This document shows, one piece after another, positions 34,037 through 42,657 of a DNA stretch of 64,000 nt. Origin of the DNA: Demequina mangrovi (GTDB lineage Bacteria; Actinomycetota; Actinomycetes; Actinomycetales; Demequinaceae); NCBI RefSeq assembly GCF_000759715.1, contig NZ_BBLU01000003.1, positions 219,244 through 283,243 of the forward strand, written 5' to 3'. Within the stretch, counting starts at the first letter, position 1. Each line of letters begins with the position of its first letter. The notes below the pieces were generated by a model. That model was not told the DNA's origin and made no database searches. It saw only the letters and a list, made by a program, of their open reading frames with translations. Made by a program: the position numbers and the translations under genes.

Positions 34037-35062
34037 ATGAGCATCTCAGGTGCGCGAGGCACGGTGACGATGCACGATGTCGCCGCGCGGGCGGGCGTGT
34101 CCGTCAAGACCGTCTCGAACGTCGTCAACGACTACCCGCACATCCGCCCCGCGACGCGCGAGAAGGTCCAGCGCGCGATCGACGACCTCGGCTACAAGAT
34201 GAACCTCTCGGCGCGCAGCCTCCGCCAGGGCCGCACGGGCATCATCGGCCTCGCGCTCCCCGAGCTGTCGCTGCCGTACTTCGCGGAGCTCGCCGACTCG
34301 GTGATCCGCGCGGCCGAGGCCCGCGGCGTGGTGGTGCTCATCGAGCAGACCGGCGCCGACCGTCAGCACGAGCTCGACGTCCTCACCTCGGACCGCCGCC
34401 AGCTCACCGACGGCCTCATCTTCTCGCCGCTCGAGCTGGGCCCCGACGACGCGGACGCGCTCAAGGTGGACTACCCGCTCGTCGTGCTCGGCGAGCGCAT
34501 CTTCGGCGGCGACTGGGACCACGTCACCATGAACAACGTCGACGCGGCTCGTGCGGCGACGCAGCACCTCATCGACCAGGGTCGGCGCCGCATCGCGGTC
34601 ATCGGCGCGCACGCCGGGGAGACGATGGGCTCGGCGGCGCTGCGCGTGCTCGGCTACCAGGCGGCCCTCGCGGCGAACGGCATCCCGCTCGACCCCGATC
34701 TCATCGTCGAGGGCGGCCTGTGGCACCGCGCCACCGGCGCCGAGTGCGTCGCGCACCTCGTCGACAGCGGCGTCGAGTTCGACGCGATCTTCGGCCTCAA
34801 CGACGCGCTCGCGCTCGGCGCGCTTCACGCTCTCCACGCGCGCGACATCACCGTACCGAAGGACGTCGCGATGATCGGCTTCGACGACATCGAGGACGCC
34901 TCGTACACCTCGCCGACGCTGTCCTCGATCTCGCCTGGGCGCGAGGAGATCGCGCAGGAGGCGGTGGACCTGCTGCTCGCGCGCATCGCCGGCGGCGAGG
35001 ACCCGTACCGCCGCGTGATCGCGGACTTCACCGTGATGCCGCGCGAGTCGTCCGGCGCCTGA
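34037..35062 (+). CDS. LacI-family regulator LacI-1 (arabinan module A)
   Basis: 341 residues. The helix-turn-helix is TMHDVAARAGVSVKTVSNVVND, the hinge NLSARSLRQGRTG, followed by a periplasmic-binding-protein-like effector domain ending VPKDVAMIGFDDIEDASYTSPTLSSI. GGAGGAGG precedes the ATG. It is convergent with the DUF624 gene at the end of transporter operon A. The CAACGATG sites around operon A and its own promoter make it the probable repressor of that module, with an arabinose-containing sugar as inducer (inference). Confidence 0.93.
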   Translation: MSISGARGTVTMHDVAARAGVSVKTVSNVVNDYPHIRPATREKVQRAIDDLGYKMNLSARSLRQGRTGIIGLALPELSLPYFAELADSVIRAAEARGVVVLIEQTGADRQHELDVLTSDRRQLTDGLIFSPLELGPDDADALKVDYPLVVLGERIFGGDWDHVTMNNVDAARAATQHLIDQGRRRIAVIGAHAGETMGSAALRVLGYQAALAANGIPLDPDLIVEGGLWHRATGAECVAHLVDSGVEFDAIFGLNDALALGALHALHARDITVPKDVAMIGFDDIEDASYTSPTLSSISPGREEIAQEAVDLLLARIAGGEDPYRRVIADFTVMPRESSGA

Positions 35063-35093
35063 GCCGCGCCCCTCGCGTCGGGCCGGCGAAGGC

Positions 35094-35813
35094 TCAGGCC
35101 TCGGCGTCCATCCTCGCGTCGATCTTGTCGAGCCACCGGTCGACGATGATGCCCGTGAGCAGCAGCGGGACCGAGAGGCCCATGAGCAGCAGGATCGGCA
35201 GCCACTTGAGGCCCACGATCACGAGCGCGACGGTGGTGACCGCGCAGCCGAGCGCGGTGAAGGGCGACAGCAGCGGCGCGACCGCGACGAAGCGCAGCGC
35301 GTGCCCGGGGCCGTCGGTGTAGCGCCGCAGCACGTGCGGGGCGTAGGCCAGGCTCGCGATCGCGTAGGCGCCGAGCGCCATCACGGCACCGGTCATGATC
35401 GCCGCCAGGGTGCCCTGACCGTTGGCGAGGAGCAGCAGCACCTCGTACCAGGTCACCGCGGCGACCAGCAGGAAGGGCGCGGTGACCGTCGCCGCGCGAC
35501 GGAAGTCCTCCCGGTACGCGCGCCAGAAGTCGCTCCACAGCGCGTCCGACGGGTCGCCCTCGACGATGCGCTGCAGCAGGCGCGAGCCCGAGGCGATCGC
35601 GGGGCCCAGGCCCAGGAGCACGAGCCCCAGGGCCGTCCCCGCGATCATGAGCAGCTGGATGCCGACGAACTGCGCGACGACCCGCAGCCACACCATGACG
35701 CGGCCCGACCATCCGGGCACCTCGTCGATGTCCGCGGGCGAACCCTCCATCGGGGGGAGCTTCTTGCGCTGCTCCCGCTCGTCGCGCTTCCGATCGGCCA
35801 TGACAGCCATCAT
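35094..35813 (-). CDS. DUF624 (YesL-like) membrane protein
   Basis: About 239 residues with five to six hydrophobic segments. The stretch GSRLLQRIVEGDPSDALWSDFWRAYREDFRRA is characteristic of DUF624. These proteins are typically encoded with sugar ABC transporters and glycosidases, and their role is unknown. The ATG at 35813 overlaps the GH43 stop (ATGA); an ATG at 35801 is an alternative. It is the last gene of operon A. Confidence 0.85.
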   Translation of the reverse strand: MMAVMADRKRDEREQRKKLPPMEGSPADIDEVPGWSGRVMVWLRVVAQFVGIQLLMIAGTALGLVLLGLGPAIASGSRLLQRIVEGDPSDALWSDFWRAYREDFRRAATVTAPFLLVAAVTWYEVLLLLANGQGTLAAIMTGAVMALGAYAIASLAYAPHVLRRYTDGPGHALRFVAVAPLLSPFTALGCAVTTVALVIVGLKWLPILLLMGLSVPLLLTGIIVDRWLDKIDARMDAEA

Positions 35814-37159
35814 CCCACCCGGGTGCCCACCACAACCGTGCCCTCGGGCCCACGTGCGGCGAAGGAGAGCGTGGCGCATGCACGCACCGCGTCCCACGCG
35901 GGGAAGACCACCGCGTCGACCGGGACGTCCCCGTCGCGGGTGAAGCGACCGGACCCGTGGGCCACGAGGCCCTCGAGCTCCGCCGCCCCCACGCGGACGC
36001 GCCGCGACGGCACGACCTCCTGGGTGGGGCCGCTGTAGTCGACGATCTCCCACTCGCCCGCGAGCTCCGCCGCGTCGGCGGGCCACGTCGACTCGTCATC
36101 GTTCTCGCGCGCACCCGCCCAGGTCTGGACGGACACGAGTGGCCATCCGCCCTGCGTCCACACGAGCCTGCGCACCTGGACCTCGTGCTCGCGCGGGGTC
36201 TCGGCGAAGCGGGTGTGGTGCACCAGCAGCTGGTGGCCCTCCTCGGTGAGCACCGAGGCGTGGCCCGGCGCGAGGACGCCCCGCTCCGCGCCCTCGAGCC
36301 GGTGGCTCGCGAGCACGGTGAGGCCTACGGCCTCCGGGTCGGCCTCGAGGTCGGTCATCTCGCGGCCCTCGTGGTCCACGTAGGGGCCGTAGAGGTCATC
36401 GGCGAGCGCGACGCGCACGTGATACGTGTTCACCAGCGAGTCGTACGAGACCACGAGCGCCCAGCCTCCGCCGGGGCGCGGGATCACGTAGGGGCCCTCG
36501 ATGGCGGTGTCGACGGACGTCGGGCGCCGCGCGATGAGCGTCCCGAGGGACGATGCGGGCTCGCCAGGGCCGTGCGCGTCCAGCGCGAAGCCCGTGACCG
36601 GGTCCACCTCGAACACGTGCAGGCCGCCGAAGAACGAGCCGTAGACCAGGTGGTGACGGTCGCCGTCGATCACCAGCTGGGCGTCGATCGCGTTGTGCCC
36701 GTCGCGCTCGTGATCGGTCGCGACCACGATGCCGCGGTCCTCCCACGGGCCGCTCGGGTGCGGTGCGACCGCGAGGCCGATGGCCGAGGTGCGCGAGCCG
36801 AACGAGGACACCGAGTAGTACATGCGCCATTCGGTCCCGGCGGCGGTCTCGACGCGGACCACGTCGGGGGCCCACAGGCCCTCCGCGCCGGCGTGCTCGC
36901 GCGCGGGTCCGGGGACGCCGTCGAGCGCGCAGCCCACGAACTCCCAGCTCACCAGGTCCTCGGAGCGGCGGATCTGGGCGCCGGACGCCCGGAGCGGGCC
37001 GTCCGCATCGGCGTCGGTCGAGAACAGCCAGTAGACGCCGTCGTCGTCGCGGACGGCGGTCGGGTCGTGGGCGTTGCGTGCGCCCCACGTGGACGGTGCG
37101 GGCCGTGAAAGGCCCGCGGCCCCGGCGATGTCCGCCGGGGCCGCGTGCTCGTTGCTCAT
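35810..37159 (-). CDS. GH43 endo-arabinanase-like enzyme (intracellular)
   Basis: 449 residues, five-bladed propeller GH43. The general base is Asp32 (ARNAHDPTAV), the pKa modulator Asp159 (NAIDAQL) and the acid Glu221 (AIEGPYVI). The C-terminal 110 residues (from about GEWEIVDYSG) form a beta domain seen in arabinanases. There is no signal peptide, so it acts in the cytoplasm on imported arabino-oligosaccharides, alpha-1,5-linked by family analogy. It begins one base after the permease stop and overlaps the DUF624 gene. Confidence 0.88.
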   Translation of the reverse strand: MSNEHAAPADIAGAAGLSRPAPSTWGARNAHDPTAVRDDDGVYWLFSTDADADGPLRASGAQIRRSEDLVSWEFVGCALDGVPGPAREHAGAEGLWAPDVVRVETAAGTEWRMYYSVSSFGSRTSAIGLAVAPHPSGPWEDRGIVVATDHERDGHNAIDAQLVIDGDRHHLVYGSFFGGLHVFEVDPVTGFALDAHGPGEPASSLGTLIARRPTSVDTAIEGPYVIPRPGGGWALVVSYDSLVNTYHVRVALADDLYGPYVDHEGREMTDLEADPEAVGLTVLASHRLEGAERGVLAPGHASVLTEEGHQLLVHHTRFAETPREHEVQVRRLVWTQGGWPLVSVQTWAGARENDDESTWPADAAELAGEWEIVDYSGPTQEVVPSRRVRVGAAELEGLVAHGSGRFTRDGDVPVDAVVFPAWDAVRACATLSFAARGPEGTVVVGTRVG

Positions 37160-37160
37160 G

Positions 37161-38114
37161 TCAGGTCTTCGATCCGGTGAGGGCGATCGACTCGATGATC
37201 TGCCGCTGGAAGATCAGGAAGACGATGAGGATCGGGATCACGGAGATCACCGAGGCCGCCATGATGAGGGGGTAGTCGCGCTGCGTGGCGTACTGCACGT
37301 TCATGTTCGCGATGACCACCTGAAGGGTCTGCTTCTCAGGCGAGTTCAGGTAGATGATCGGCGCGAGGTAGTCGTTCCAGACCGCCATGAACCACAGGAT
37401 GAACTGCGCGGCGATGGCCGGGCGGATCAGCGGGAGGATCATCGTCCAGAAGATCTTGAGGTACGAGGCGCCGTCGATCTTCGCGGCCTCGACCAGCGAG
37501 TCCGGCACGTTGTGCAGGTACTGGCGGAGGAAGAAGATCATGATGACGTTGCCGAGGATGACCGGCACGATCAGCGGGAGCAGGGTGTCGACCCAGCCGA
37601 TCTTCGAGAACATCACGAACTGCGGGATCATCAGCGTCGGGAACGGCACCATCATGCCCGAGAGCAGCATGAGGAAGATGGCGTTCTTGCCCGGCAGGCG
37701 GAGCTTCGCGAGGGCGAAGGCCGCGAGCGAGGAGAACACGGTGCCGATCACGGTGACCGAGATGGCCACGATGAGCGAGTTCTTGATGCCGGAGAGCACG
37801 TACGTGTCGTCGAACACGCGGACGTAGGTGTCCCAGACGAAGGGGTCGGGGATCCACTCCGGCGGGAGGGAGTAGACGCCCTCCTTGGTCTTGAGCGAGG
37901 TCGAGACCATCCACACCAGCGGCGCGGCCATGACGATCGCACCGATCGACAGGATGAAGGTGAGGACCGCGTTGACCGCGGGGCTCTCCTGGGTCGCACC
38001 CGTCTTCTTGAACATGCCCTTGGTGGGGCGGGGCGCCTTGCGGCCGTGGTCGGGTTCGCCGGCGCCGGCGATCGCGCCGGAGGCGGCGCGCGCGGTGTTC
38101 GCGTTGAGGCTCAT
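37161..38114 (-). CDS. Sugar ABC transporter permease, MalG type (module A)
   Basis: 317 residues with six membrane segments. The cytoplasmic EAA loop is EAAKIDGASYLKIFWTMILPLI, which docks the ATPase. The N-terminus has an unusually long hydrophilic extension of about 50 residues before TM1. AAGGAGA precedes the ATG. With the MalF-type permease encoded upstream it forms the membrane channel of a CUT1-family importer for oligosaccharides. No ATPase gene is present. Confidence 0.95.
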   Translation of the reverse strand: MSLNANTARAASGAIAGAGEPDHGRKAPRPTKGMFKKTGATQESPAVNAVLTFILSIGAIVMAAPLVWMVSTSLKTKEGVYSLPPEWIPDPFVWDTYVRVFDDTYVLSGIKNSLIVAISVTVIGTVFSSLAAFALAKLRLPGKNAIFLMLLSGMMVPFPTLMIPQFVMFSKIGWVDTLLPLIVPVILGNVIMIFFLRQYLHNVPDSLVEAAKIDGASYLKIFWTMILPLIRPAIAAQFILWFMAVWNDYLAPIIYLNSPEKQTLQVVIANMNVQYATQRDYPLIMAASVISVIPILIVFLIFQRQIIESIALTGSKT

Positions 38115-38130
38115 AGCTGTCTCCTTCGCC

Positions 38131-39087
38131 TCAGTCGATCGAGAAGTCGTTGGCACGGTTGATGCGGAACTGGATCACGGTCACGATGAGGACCAGGATT
38201 CCCAGCACCAGCGCCATCGCGGTGGCATAGCCCATCTGGAGGTTGCGGAACGCCTGGTTCCACACGTACCAGACCAGGGAGGCCGTGCTCCACGACGGTC
38301 CACCCGTCGGGGTCATGATGTTGATCTCGGTGAAGATCATGGAGCCCGCGATGATGTTGGTCACCACGAGGAAGAACGTGACGGGCTGGACCATCGGCCA
38401 CGTGATCTTGGTGAACTTCTTCCAGCCGCTGGCGCCGTCGAGCGAGGCCGCCTCGTAGAGGGAGCGCGGCACGGCCTGCACGGCCGCCAGGTACAGCAGC
38501 GTGGAGTAGCCGAGGCCCTTCCATACGGCCATGATGATGAGCGCGGGCTTCGCGAAGGTCGGATCCTGGAGCCAGTTCGGGCCGTCGATGCCGACGAGCG
38601 AGAGCGCCTGGTTCACGAGACCGAAGTCACCGTTGTAGGCCCACTGCCACAGGATCGCGATCGCGGCGAGCGAGCTGATCACCGGGATGTAGTAGACCGT
38701 GCGGAAGAAGGTGCGACCGCGGATCTTGCGGCTCAGCGCGAGCGCGAGCGCGAGCGAGATCGCGAGTCCGATCGGGATGCCGATCATGTAGAAGACGGTG
38801 TTCCAGAGCGCCTTCCAGAAGTACGGGTCCTGCACCAGGCGGGTGTAGTTGTCCAGCCCGATGAAGGTCATGTTGCCGATGCCGTTCCAGTTGGTCATCG
38901 ACGCGTAGATGGAGAAGCCCATCGGGAAGAGCAGGAACGCCACCCAACCGATCACCGGGGCTGCCATGAAGGCAGCGGCCCAGCCGTGCTCCTTGCGATG
39001 CAGGGCCGCACTGCGCTTGCGCGCGGCCTTCTGATCCGCCTTGGTCCAGGTGGAGGTCACCTGTTCCGTGTCGGTTGTCGTGGCCAT
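38131..39087 (-). CDS. Sugar ABC transporter permease, MalF type (module A)
   Basis: 318 residues with six membrane segments. The EAA loop is YEAASLDGASGWKKFTKITWPMV. The N-terminal FIGLDNYTRLVQDPYFWKALWNTVFY is typical of CUT1 permeases. It is separated from the binding-protein gene by a stem-loop and followed 16 bases later by the partner permease. Confidence 0.95.
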   Translation of the reverse strand: MATTTDTEQVTSTWTKADQKAARKRSAALHRKEHGWAAAFMAAPVIGWVAFLLFPMGFSIYASMTNWNGIGNMTFIGLDNYTRLVQDPYFWKALWNTVFYMIGIPIGLAISLALALALSRKIRGRTFFRTVYYIPVISSLAAIAILWQWAYNGDFGLVNQALSLVGIDGPNWLQDPTFAKPALIIMAVWKGLGYSTLLYLAAVQAVPRSLYEAASLDGASGWKKFTKITWPMVQPVTFFLVVTNIIAGSMIFTEINIMTPTGGPSWSTASLVWYVWNQAFRNLQMGYATAMALVLGILVLIVTVIQFRINRANDFSID

Positions 39088-39112
39088 GTCCTTGTCCTTC
39101 CTGCCGGGGTGA

Positions 39113-39142
39113 GGGGGCCGACGCCTGTGGGCGCCGGCCCCC
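39113..39142 (-). other. Stem-loop between the binding-protein and permease genes (module A)
   Basis: GGGGGCCG (39113-39120) and CGGCCCCC (39135-39142) with additional inner pairing. Such intercistronic stems usually stabilise the binding-protein part of the message, so that it outnumbers the permeases. Module B has an equivalent structure in the same place. Confidence 0.55.
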
Positions 39143-39159
39143 CTTCCCTTGCTTACTGC

Positions 39160-40569
39160 TTAGCCCGTGACCTTCGCCTGGTCGGCGCTGATCCACGACT
39201 GGTCGAGCAGCTGCTGCATCTCGGTCTGCTTCGAGGCGACGAAGTCAGCGGCGGTCTGCGAGCCGTTGTCGACGACGTTCTCGATGCCGATCCAGAAGTT
39301 GTCGTACCACTCCGGGGTGTAGGTCCACACGCCGGGCAGCGGCTTGCCCTTCGACTCGGCGATCTCGAGGAACGCCTTGGTGTTGGCGGGCCAGCCGGCG
39401 GCGGGCGCGTCGGTCTCGATCCACTCGCCGGTGGCGTAGTCGATCAGGTTCGGGATCTGAACCTTGCCCTCGGCGAGCGTCTTCTGCGCGTCGAGGTCGG
39501 TCGACAGGTAGGTCGCGAGCTGGGCCGCGAGCTCCTTGTTCTTCGAGTTCTCCGACACCGCGATGCCGAGCGAGCCGAGCCAGGTCGACCAGTCGTCACC
39601 CTCGTTGGCGACGGGGTAGGGGATCACGTCGTAGCCGAACGTGTCGGGGTTCTCCTCGGCGACCGAGTTGTAGGTCGCGATGTCCCACGGGGCGACCGGG
39701 AAGAAGCCGATCTCGCCGGCCATCCAGCGCTGGTAGGTGTCGAGGCTCTGGGCCTGCTCGACCGAGGGGGTCACACCCTCGACGAGACCGAGGTCCGCGA
39801 ACCACTGCAGCGCCTCGGCGAACTCCGGGGTGTCGACCGTGACGGTCTTCTGGTCCTCGGAGATCCAGTCCGCGCCGGCGCCCCAGACGAAGGCCTGCGA
39901 GTTCCACACGACGTTGAGGCCGGTGCCCCAGGTCTGGTAGTCGAGCTCGTCGTCCTGCGTGAGCTCCTTGCAGAGCGCCACGAACTCGTCGAACGTCATC
40001 GGCTCGTCGGCCGACGGCGCCTCGAGGCCGAGCTTCTCGAAGAGGACGGTGTTGTAGCCGAAGCCGAACGGGCCCACGTCCTTGGGAAGGCCGTAGAGGG
40101 CGTCGGCCGAGTTGCCGCGCTCGCCGGTCTCGGTGTTGAAGCGGTACGCGTCGGTACCGAAGTCCCAGATGTTGTCGATGACGTCCTGGCCGACGTAGTC
40201 GGTGAGGTCCGCGAGCACGCCCGCGTAGACGTAGCCCATCATCTTGCCGGGCTCGATGTAGAAGACGTCCGGGACCTTGTTACCGGCGATGGCCGCCTGC
40301 AGCTTGGTCGCGTACTGGTCAGCGTCGGTGATGATCATCGTCACCTCGGCGCCGGTCTCCTCCTCGAACTTGTCGATGGCGGTCTGGTACGCGGCCTTGT
40401 CGTAGTCGCTGCCGCGGAACATGAACGTGAGCTCGTTGGGAGCGTCGCCGCCCGCCGTGTCCGGCTCGGCGCTGCCCGAACCGTCGCTCGAGGAACCGCC
40501 GCTGCACGCCGCAAGGGTGAGCGCGCCCACCATGGTCGCGGTGATGGCGGCTGTCTTGAACTTACGCAT
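39160..40569 (-). CDS. Sugar-binding lipoprotein of ABC transporter (module A)
   Basis: 469 residues. Signal peptide with lipobox LTLAACSGG (Cys at 22), a Ser/Gly linker, then a MalE-like fold: ELTFMFRGSDYDKAAYQTAIDKFEEETG, PDVFYIEPGKM, GLPKDVGPFGFGYNTVLF. It is anchored outside the membrane and delivers oligosaccharides to the permease pair. It is the first gene of operon A, with GGGAGG before the ATG and a LacI-1 site 16 bases upstream. Confidence 0.95.
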   Translation of the reverse strand: MRKFKTAAITATMVGALTLAACSGGSSSDGSGSAEPDTAGGDAPNELTFMFRGSDYDKAAYQTAIDKFEEETGAEVTMIITDADQYATKLQAAIAGNKVPDVFYIEPGKMMGYVYAGVLADLTDYVGQDVIDNIWDFGTDAYRFNTETGERGNSADALYGLPKDVGPFGFGYNTVLFEKLGLEAPSADEPMTFDEFVALCKELTQDDELDYQTWGTGLNVVWNSQAFVWGAGADWISEDQKTVTVDTPEFAEALQWFADLGLVEGVTPSVEQAQSLDTYQRWMAGEIGFFPVAPWDIATYNSVAEENPDTFGYDVIPYPVANEGDDWSTWLGSLGIAVSENSKNKELAAQLATYLSTDLDAQKTLAEGKVQIPNLIDYATGEWIETDAPAAGWPANTKAFLEIAESKGKPLPGVWTYTPEWYDNFWIGIENVVDNGSQTAADFVASKQTEMQQLLDQSWISADQAKVTG

Positions 40570-40584
40570 CTTTGCCTGCCTCCC

Positions 40585-40600
40585 TGATCATCGTTGATGA
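40585..40600. promoter_or_regulatory. LacI-1 candidate operator, site 1
   Basis: TGATCATCGTTGATGA; its reverse complement holds CAACGATG with symmetric flanks ATCA/TGAT. It lies in the leader of the binding-protein gene, where a bound repressor would block transcription. Confidence 0.65.
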
Positions 40601-40615
40601 GTGAGGTCCTGCCCG

Positions 40616-40631
40616 GATGCAACGATGCCCT
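40616..40631. promoter_or_regulatory. LacI-1 candidate operator, site 2
   Basis: GATGCAACGATGCCCT: CAACGATG flanked by GCA/TGC symmetry, 31 bases from site 1 (about three turns). Confidence 0.6.
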
Positions 40632-40699
40632 GATGAGGCGTCCGTCGCATCCTGGTCGTCGTTGACCCCAGGCTCTGGAACCGACCCTGTGTCGGCGCC

Positions 40700-40715
40700 T
40701 TTACAACGATGGAAC
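40700..40715. promoter_or_regulatory. LacI-1 candidate operator, site 3
   Basis: TTTACAACGATGGAAC, sharing the CAACGATG core with the other sites. Confidence 0.6.
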
Positions 40716-40923
40716 AATGACACGGGAAACGGGGGCTGGTCAAGTCGGTCAGGTCACGATTGCGAAACACCGGCCCATGTCGATCATCTATCAGGGACGA
40801 TGGCCGGAAAAGGCCCTCTGTGACCACTCACACACCCCGATCTGGGCCCTTCGACACCGCCCCTCGGGACGGCGCCAGGGTACCCTCCGGAGGCACGCGG
40901 TGCCCCGATATGGGAGCGTTTGC

Positions 40924-40939
40924 GTTACAACGATGTAGA
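40924..40939. promoter_or_regulatory. LacI-1 candidate operator, site 4 (arabinofuranosidase side)
   Basis: GTTACAACGATGTAGA: TACA/TGTA arms around ACGA. It is on the plus-strand side of the divergent region and probably controls the GH51 gene. The 510-base spacer otherwise shows no gene. Confidence 0.65.
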
Positions 40940-41079
40940 GAGGACGGGCTCATCATGAGGTCCTTGACGGCTTCCCCGGCCCCCTGCGACCCGCGCCCTG
41001 CCCGCATCGTCACCCCGACCGGCGACGCCCGCAGCGCCGCCGGCGCCGCCCCCGACCACCGTTGATCGGAAGGAATCCC

Positions 41080-42588
41080 ATGCTCCACGCCAGCGTCTCC
41101 GTCGACCCCGCCTTCAGGGTGGGGCCCGTCCGCCGCCGCACGTTCGGCTCGTTCGTCGAGCACCTCGGCCGGTGCGTCTACACCGGCATCCACGACCCCG
41201 AGGCGCCCAGCGCGGACGAGGACGGCTTCCGCCGCGACGTCATCGACCTCACCCGCGAGCTCGGCATCTCGACCGTGCGCTACCCCGGCGGCAACTTCGT
41301 CTCGGGCTACCGCTGGGAGGACGGCATCGGCCCCGTGGCCGACCGTCCCCGCCGCCTCGACCTCGCGTGGCACTCGACCGAGCCGAACATCGTGGGCGTG
41401 GACGAGTTCATGAAGTGGTCGGCCAAGTCCGGCACCGAGCCGATGATGGCCGTCAACCTCGGCACGCGCGGCATCCAGGAGGCGCTCGACCTCCTCGAGT
41501 ACTGCAACGTCCCCGGCGGCACGCACTGGTCCGACCTGCGCCGCGCCAACGGCGCCGAGGACCCGTACCGCATCCGCATGTGGTGCCTGGGCAACGAGAT
41601 GGACGGCCCGTGGCAGGTGGGCGCGCGCACCGCGGACGAGTACGGCCGGCTGGCCGCGCGCACCGCGAGCGCGATGCGCATGGTCGACCCGGGCATCGAG
41701 CTGGTCGCGTGCGGCTCGTCGGCCTCGATGATGCCGACGTTCGGAGAGTGGGAGCGCACGGTGCTCGGCCACACGCACGAGCAGGTCGACTACATCTCGG
41801 CTCACGCCTACTACTTCGAGGAGGACGGCGACCTCGGCTCGTTCCTCGCCTCGAGCGTCGACATGGACCACTTCATCGAGTCGGTGGTCGCGGCGGCGGA
41901 CCTCGTGCGTGCGCAGAAGAAGGAGAAGAAGCGCATCCACCTCAGCTTCGACGAGTGGAACGTCTGGTACCAGAAGCGCGCCGATTCCAAGCCCCCGACT
42001 GGCGACGACTGGCCCGTCGCACCGGTGCTGCTCGAGGACCGCTACAACGTGGCGGACGCCGTGGTGGTGGGCAGCCTCCTCATCTCGCTGCTGCGCCGCA
42101 CCGACCGCGTGCACGCGGCCTCGCTCGCGCAGCTGGTCAACGTGATCGCGCCGATCATGACCGAGCCCGGCGGCCGCGCCTGGCGCCAGACCACGTTCCA
42201 CCCGTTCGCTCAGGCCTCGAACCTCGCCCACGGCGACGTCCTCCGCCTCGCGATCGACGCGCCCGAGTACGAGACCGCGCGCTTCGGCGGGGTCCCGGTC
42301 ATCGACGCCGTCGCGACGCGCGACCCCGAGTCCGGCGAGGTGGTGATCTTCGCGGTCAACCGCTCGACCACCGACGAGGTCGCGCTCGACGTCGACCTGC
42401 GCGCCGTGCCCGGTCTGCGCGTGCTGGGCGCCACGAGCCTGTCCAACCCCGACCACACGTGGTCCGCGACGGCCGACGACGACGCCTCGGTCGCCCCCGT
42501 GGCCAACACCACCGCGAGCGTCGCGGACGGGCGCGCGAGCGCGCTGCTGCCGCCCGTGTCGTGGAACGTCATCCGCCTGGGCCGCTGA
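41080..42588 (+). CDS. GH51 alpha-L-arabinofuranosidase (module A)
   Basis: 502 residues without a signal peptide. The barrel carries the acid/base Glu173 (WCLGNEMDGPWQ) and nucleophile Glu292 (SFDEWNVWY), with RYPGGNFVSGYRWEDGIGP as a further GH51 hallmark; a C-terminal beta domain follows. It releases arabinofuranose from non-reducing ends of arabino-oligosaccharides in the cytoplasm. The start follows GGAAGGA; an upstream in-frame ATG at 41062 lacks a site. It is divergent from operon A under the same LacI-1 operators. About two thirds of its positions resemble the GH51 gene at 60 kb. Confidence 0.95.
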   Translation: MLHASVSVDPAFRVGPVRRRTFGSFVEHLGRCVYTGIHDPEAPSADEDGFRRDVIDLTRELGISTVRYPGGNFVSGYRWEDGIGPVADRPRRLDLAWHSTEPNIVGVDEFMKWSAKSGTEPMMAVNLGTRGIQEALDLLEYCNVPGGTHWSDLRRANGAEDPYRIRMWCLGNEMDGPWQVGARTADEYGRLAARTASAMRMVDPGIELVACGSSASMMPTFGEWERTVLGHTHEQVDYISAHAYYFEEDGDLGSFLASSVDMDHFIESVVAAADLVRAQKKEKKRIHLSFDEWNVWYQKRADSKPPTGDDWPVAPVLLEDRYNVADAVVVGSLLISLLRRTDRVHAASLAQLVNVIAPIMTEPGGRAWRQTTFHPFAQASNLAHGDVLRLAIDAPEYETARFGGVPVIDAVATRDPESGEVVIFAVNRSTTDEVALDVDLRAVPGLRVLGATSLSNPDHTWSATADDDASVAPVANTTASVADGRASALLPPVSWNVIRLGR

Positions 42589-42601
42589 CCCGAGCCGACG
42601 C

Positions 42602-42647
42602 GACGAGGCCCGTGGTCCGGTGAGCTCACCGGACCACGGGCCTCGTC
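42602..42647. terminator. Bidirectional terminator: perfect 46-base palindrome
   Basis: Two 23-base arms meet without a spacer at GAG|CTC (42624/42625). It lies between the convergent GH51 and GH127 stop codons and can form the same hairpin in either RNA. The length and perfection are exceptional. Confidence 0.8.
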
Positions 42648-42657
42648 CTCGTTGCGG

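Noticed and set aside
42602..42647. Insertion-sequence end or integron site
   Set aside because: No transposase, no target duplication; it sits precisely between two convergent stop codons as a terminator.
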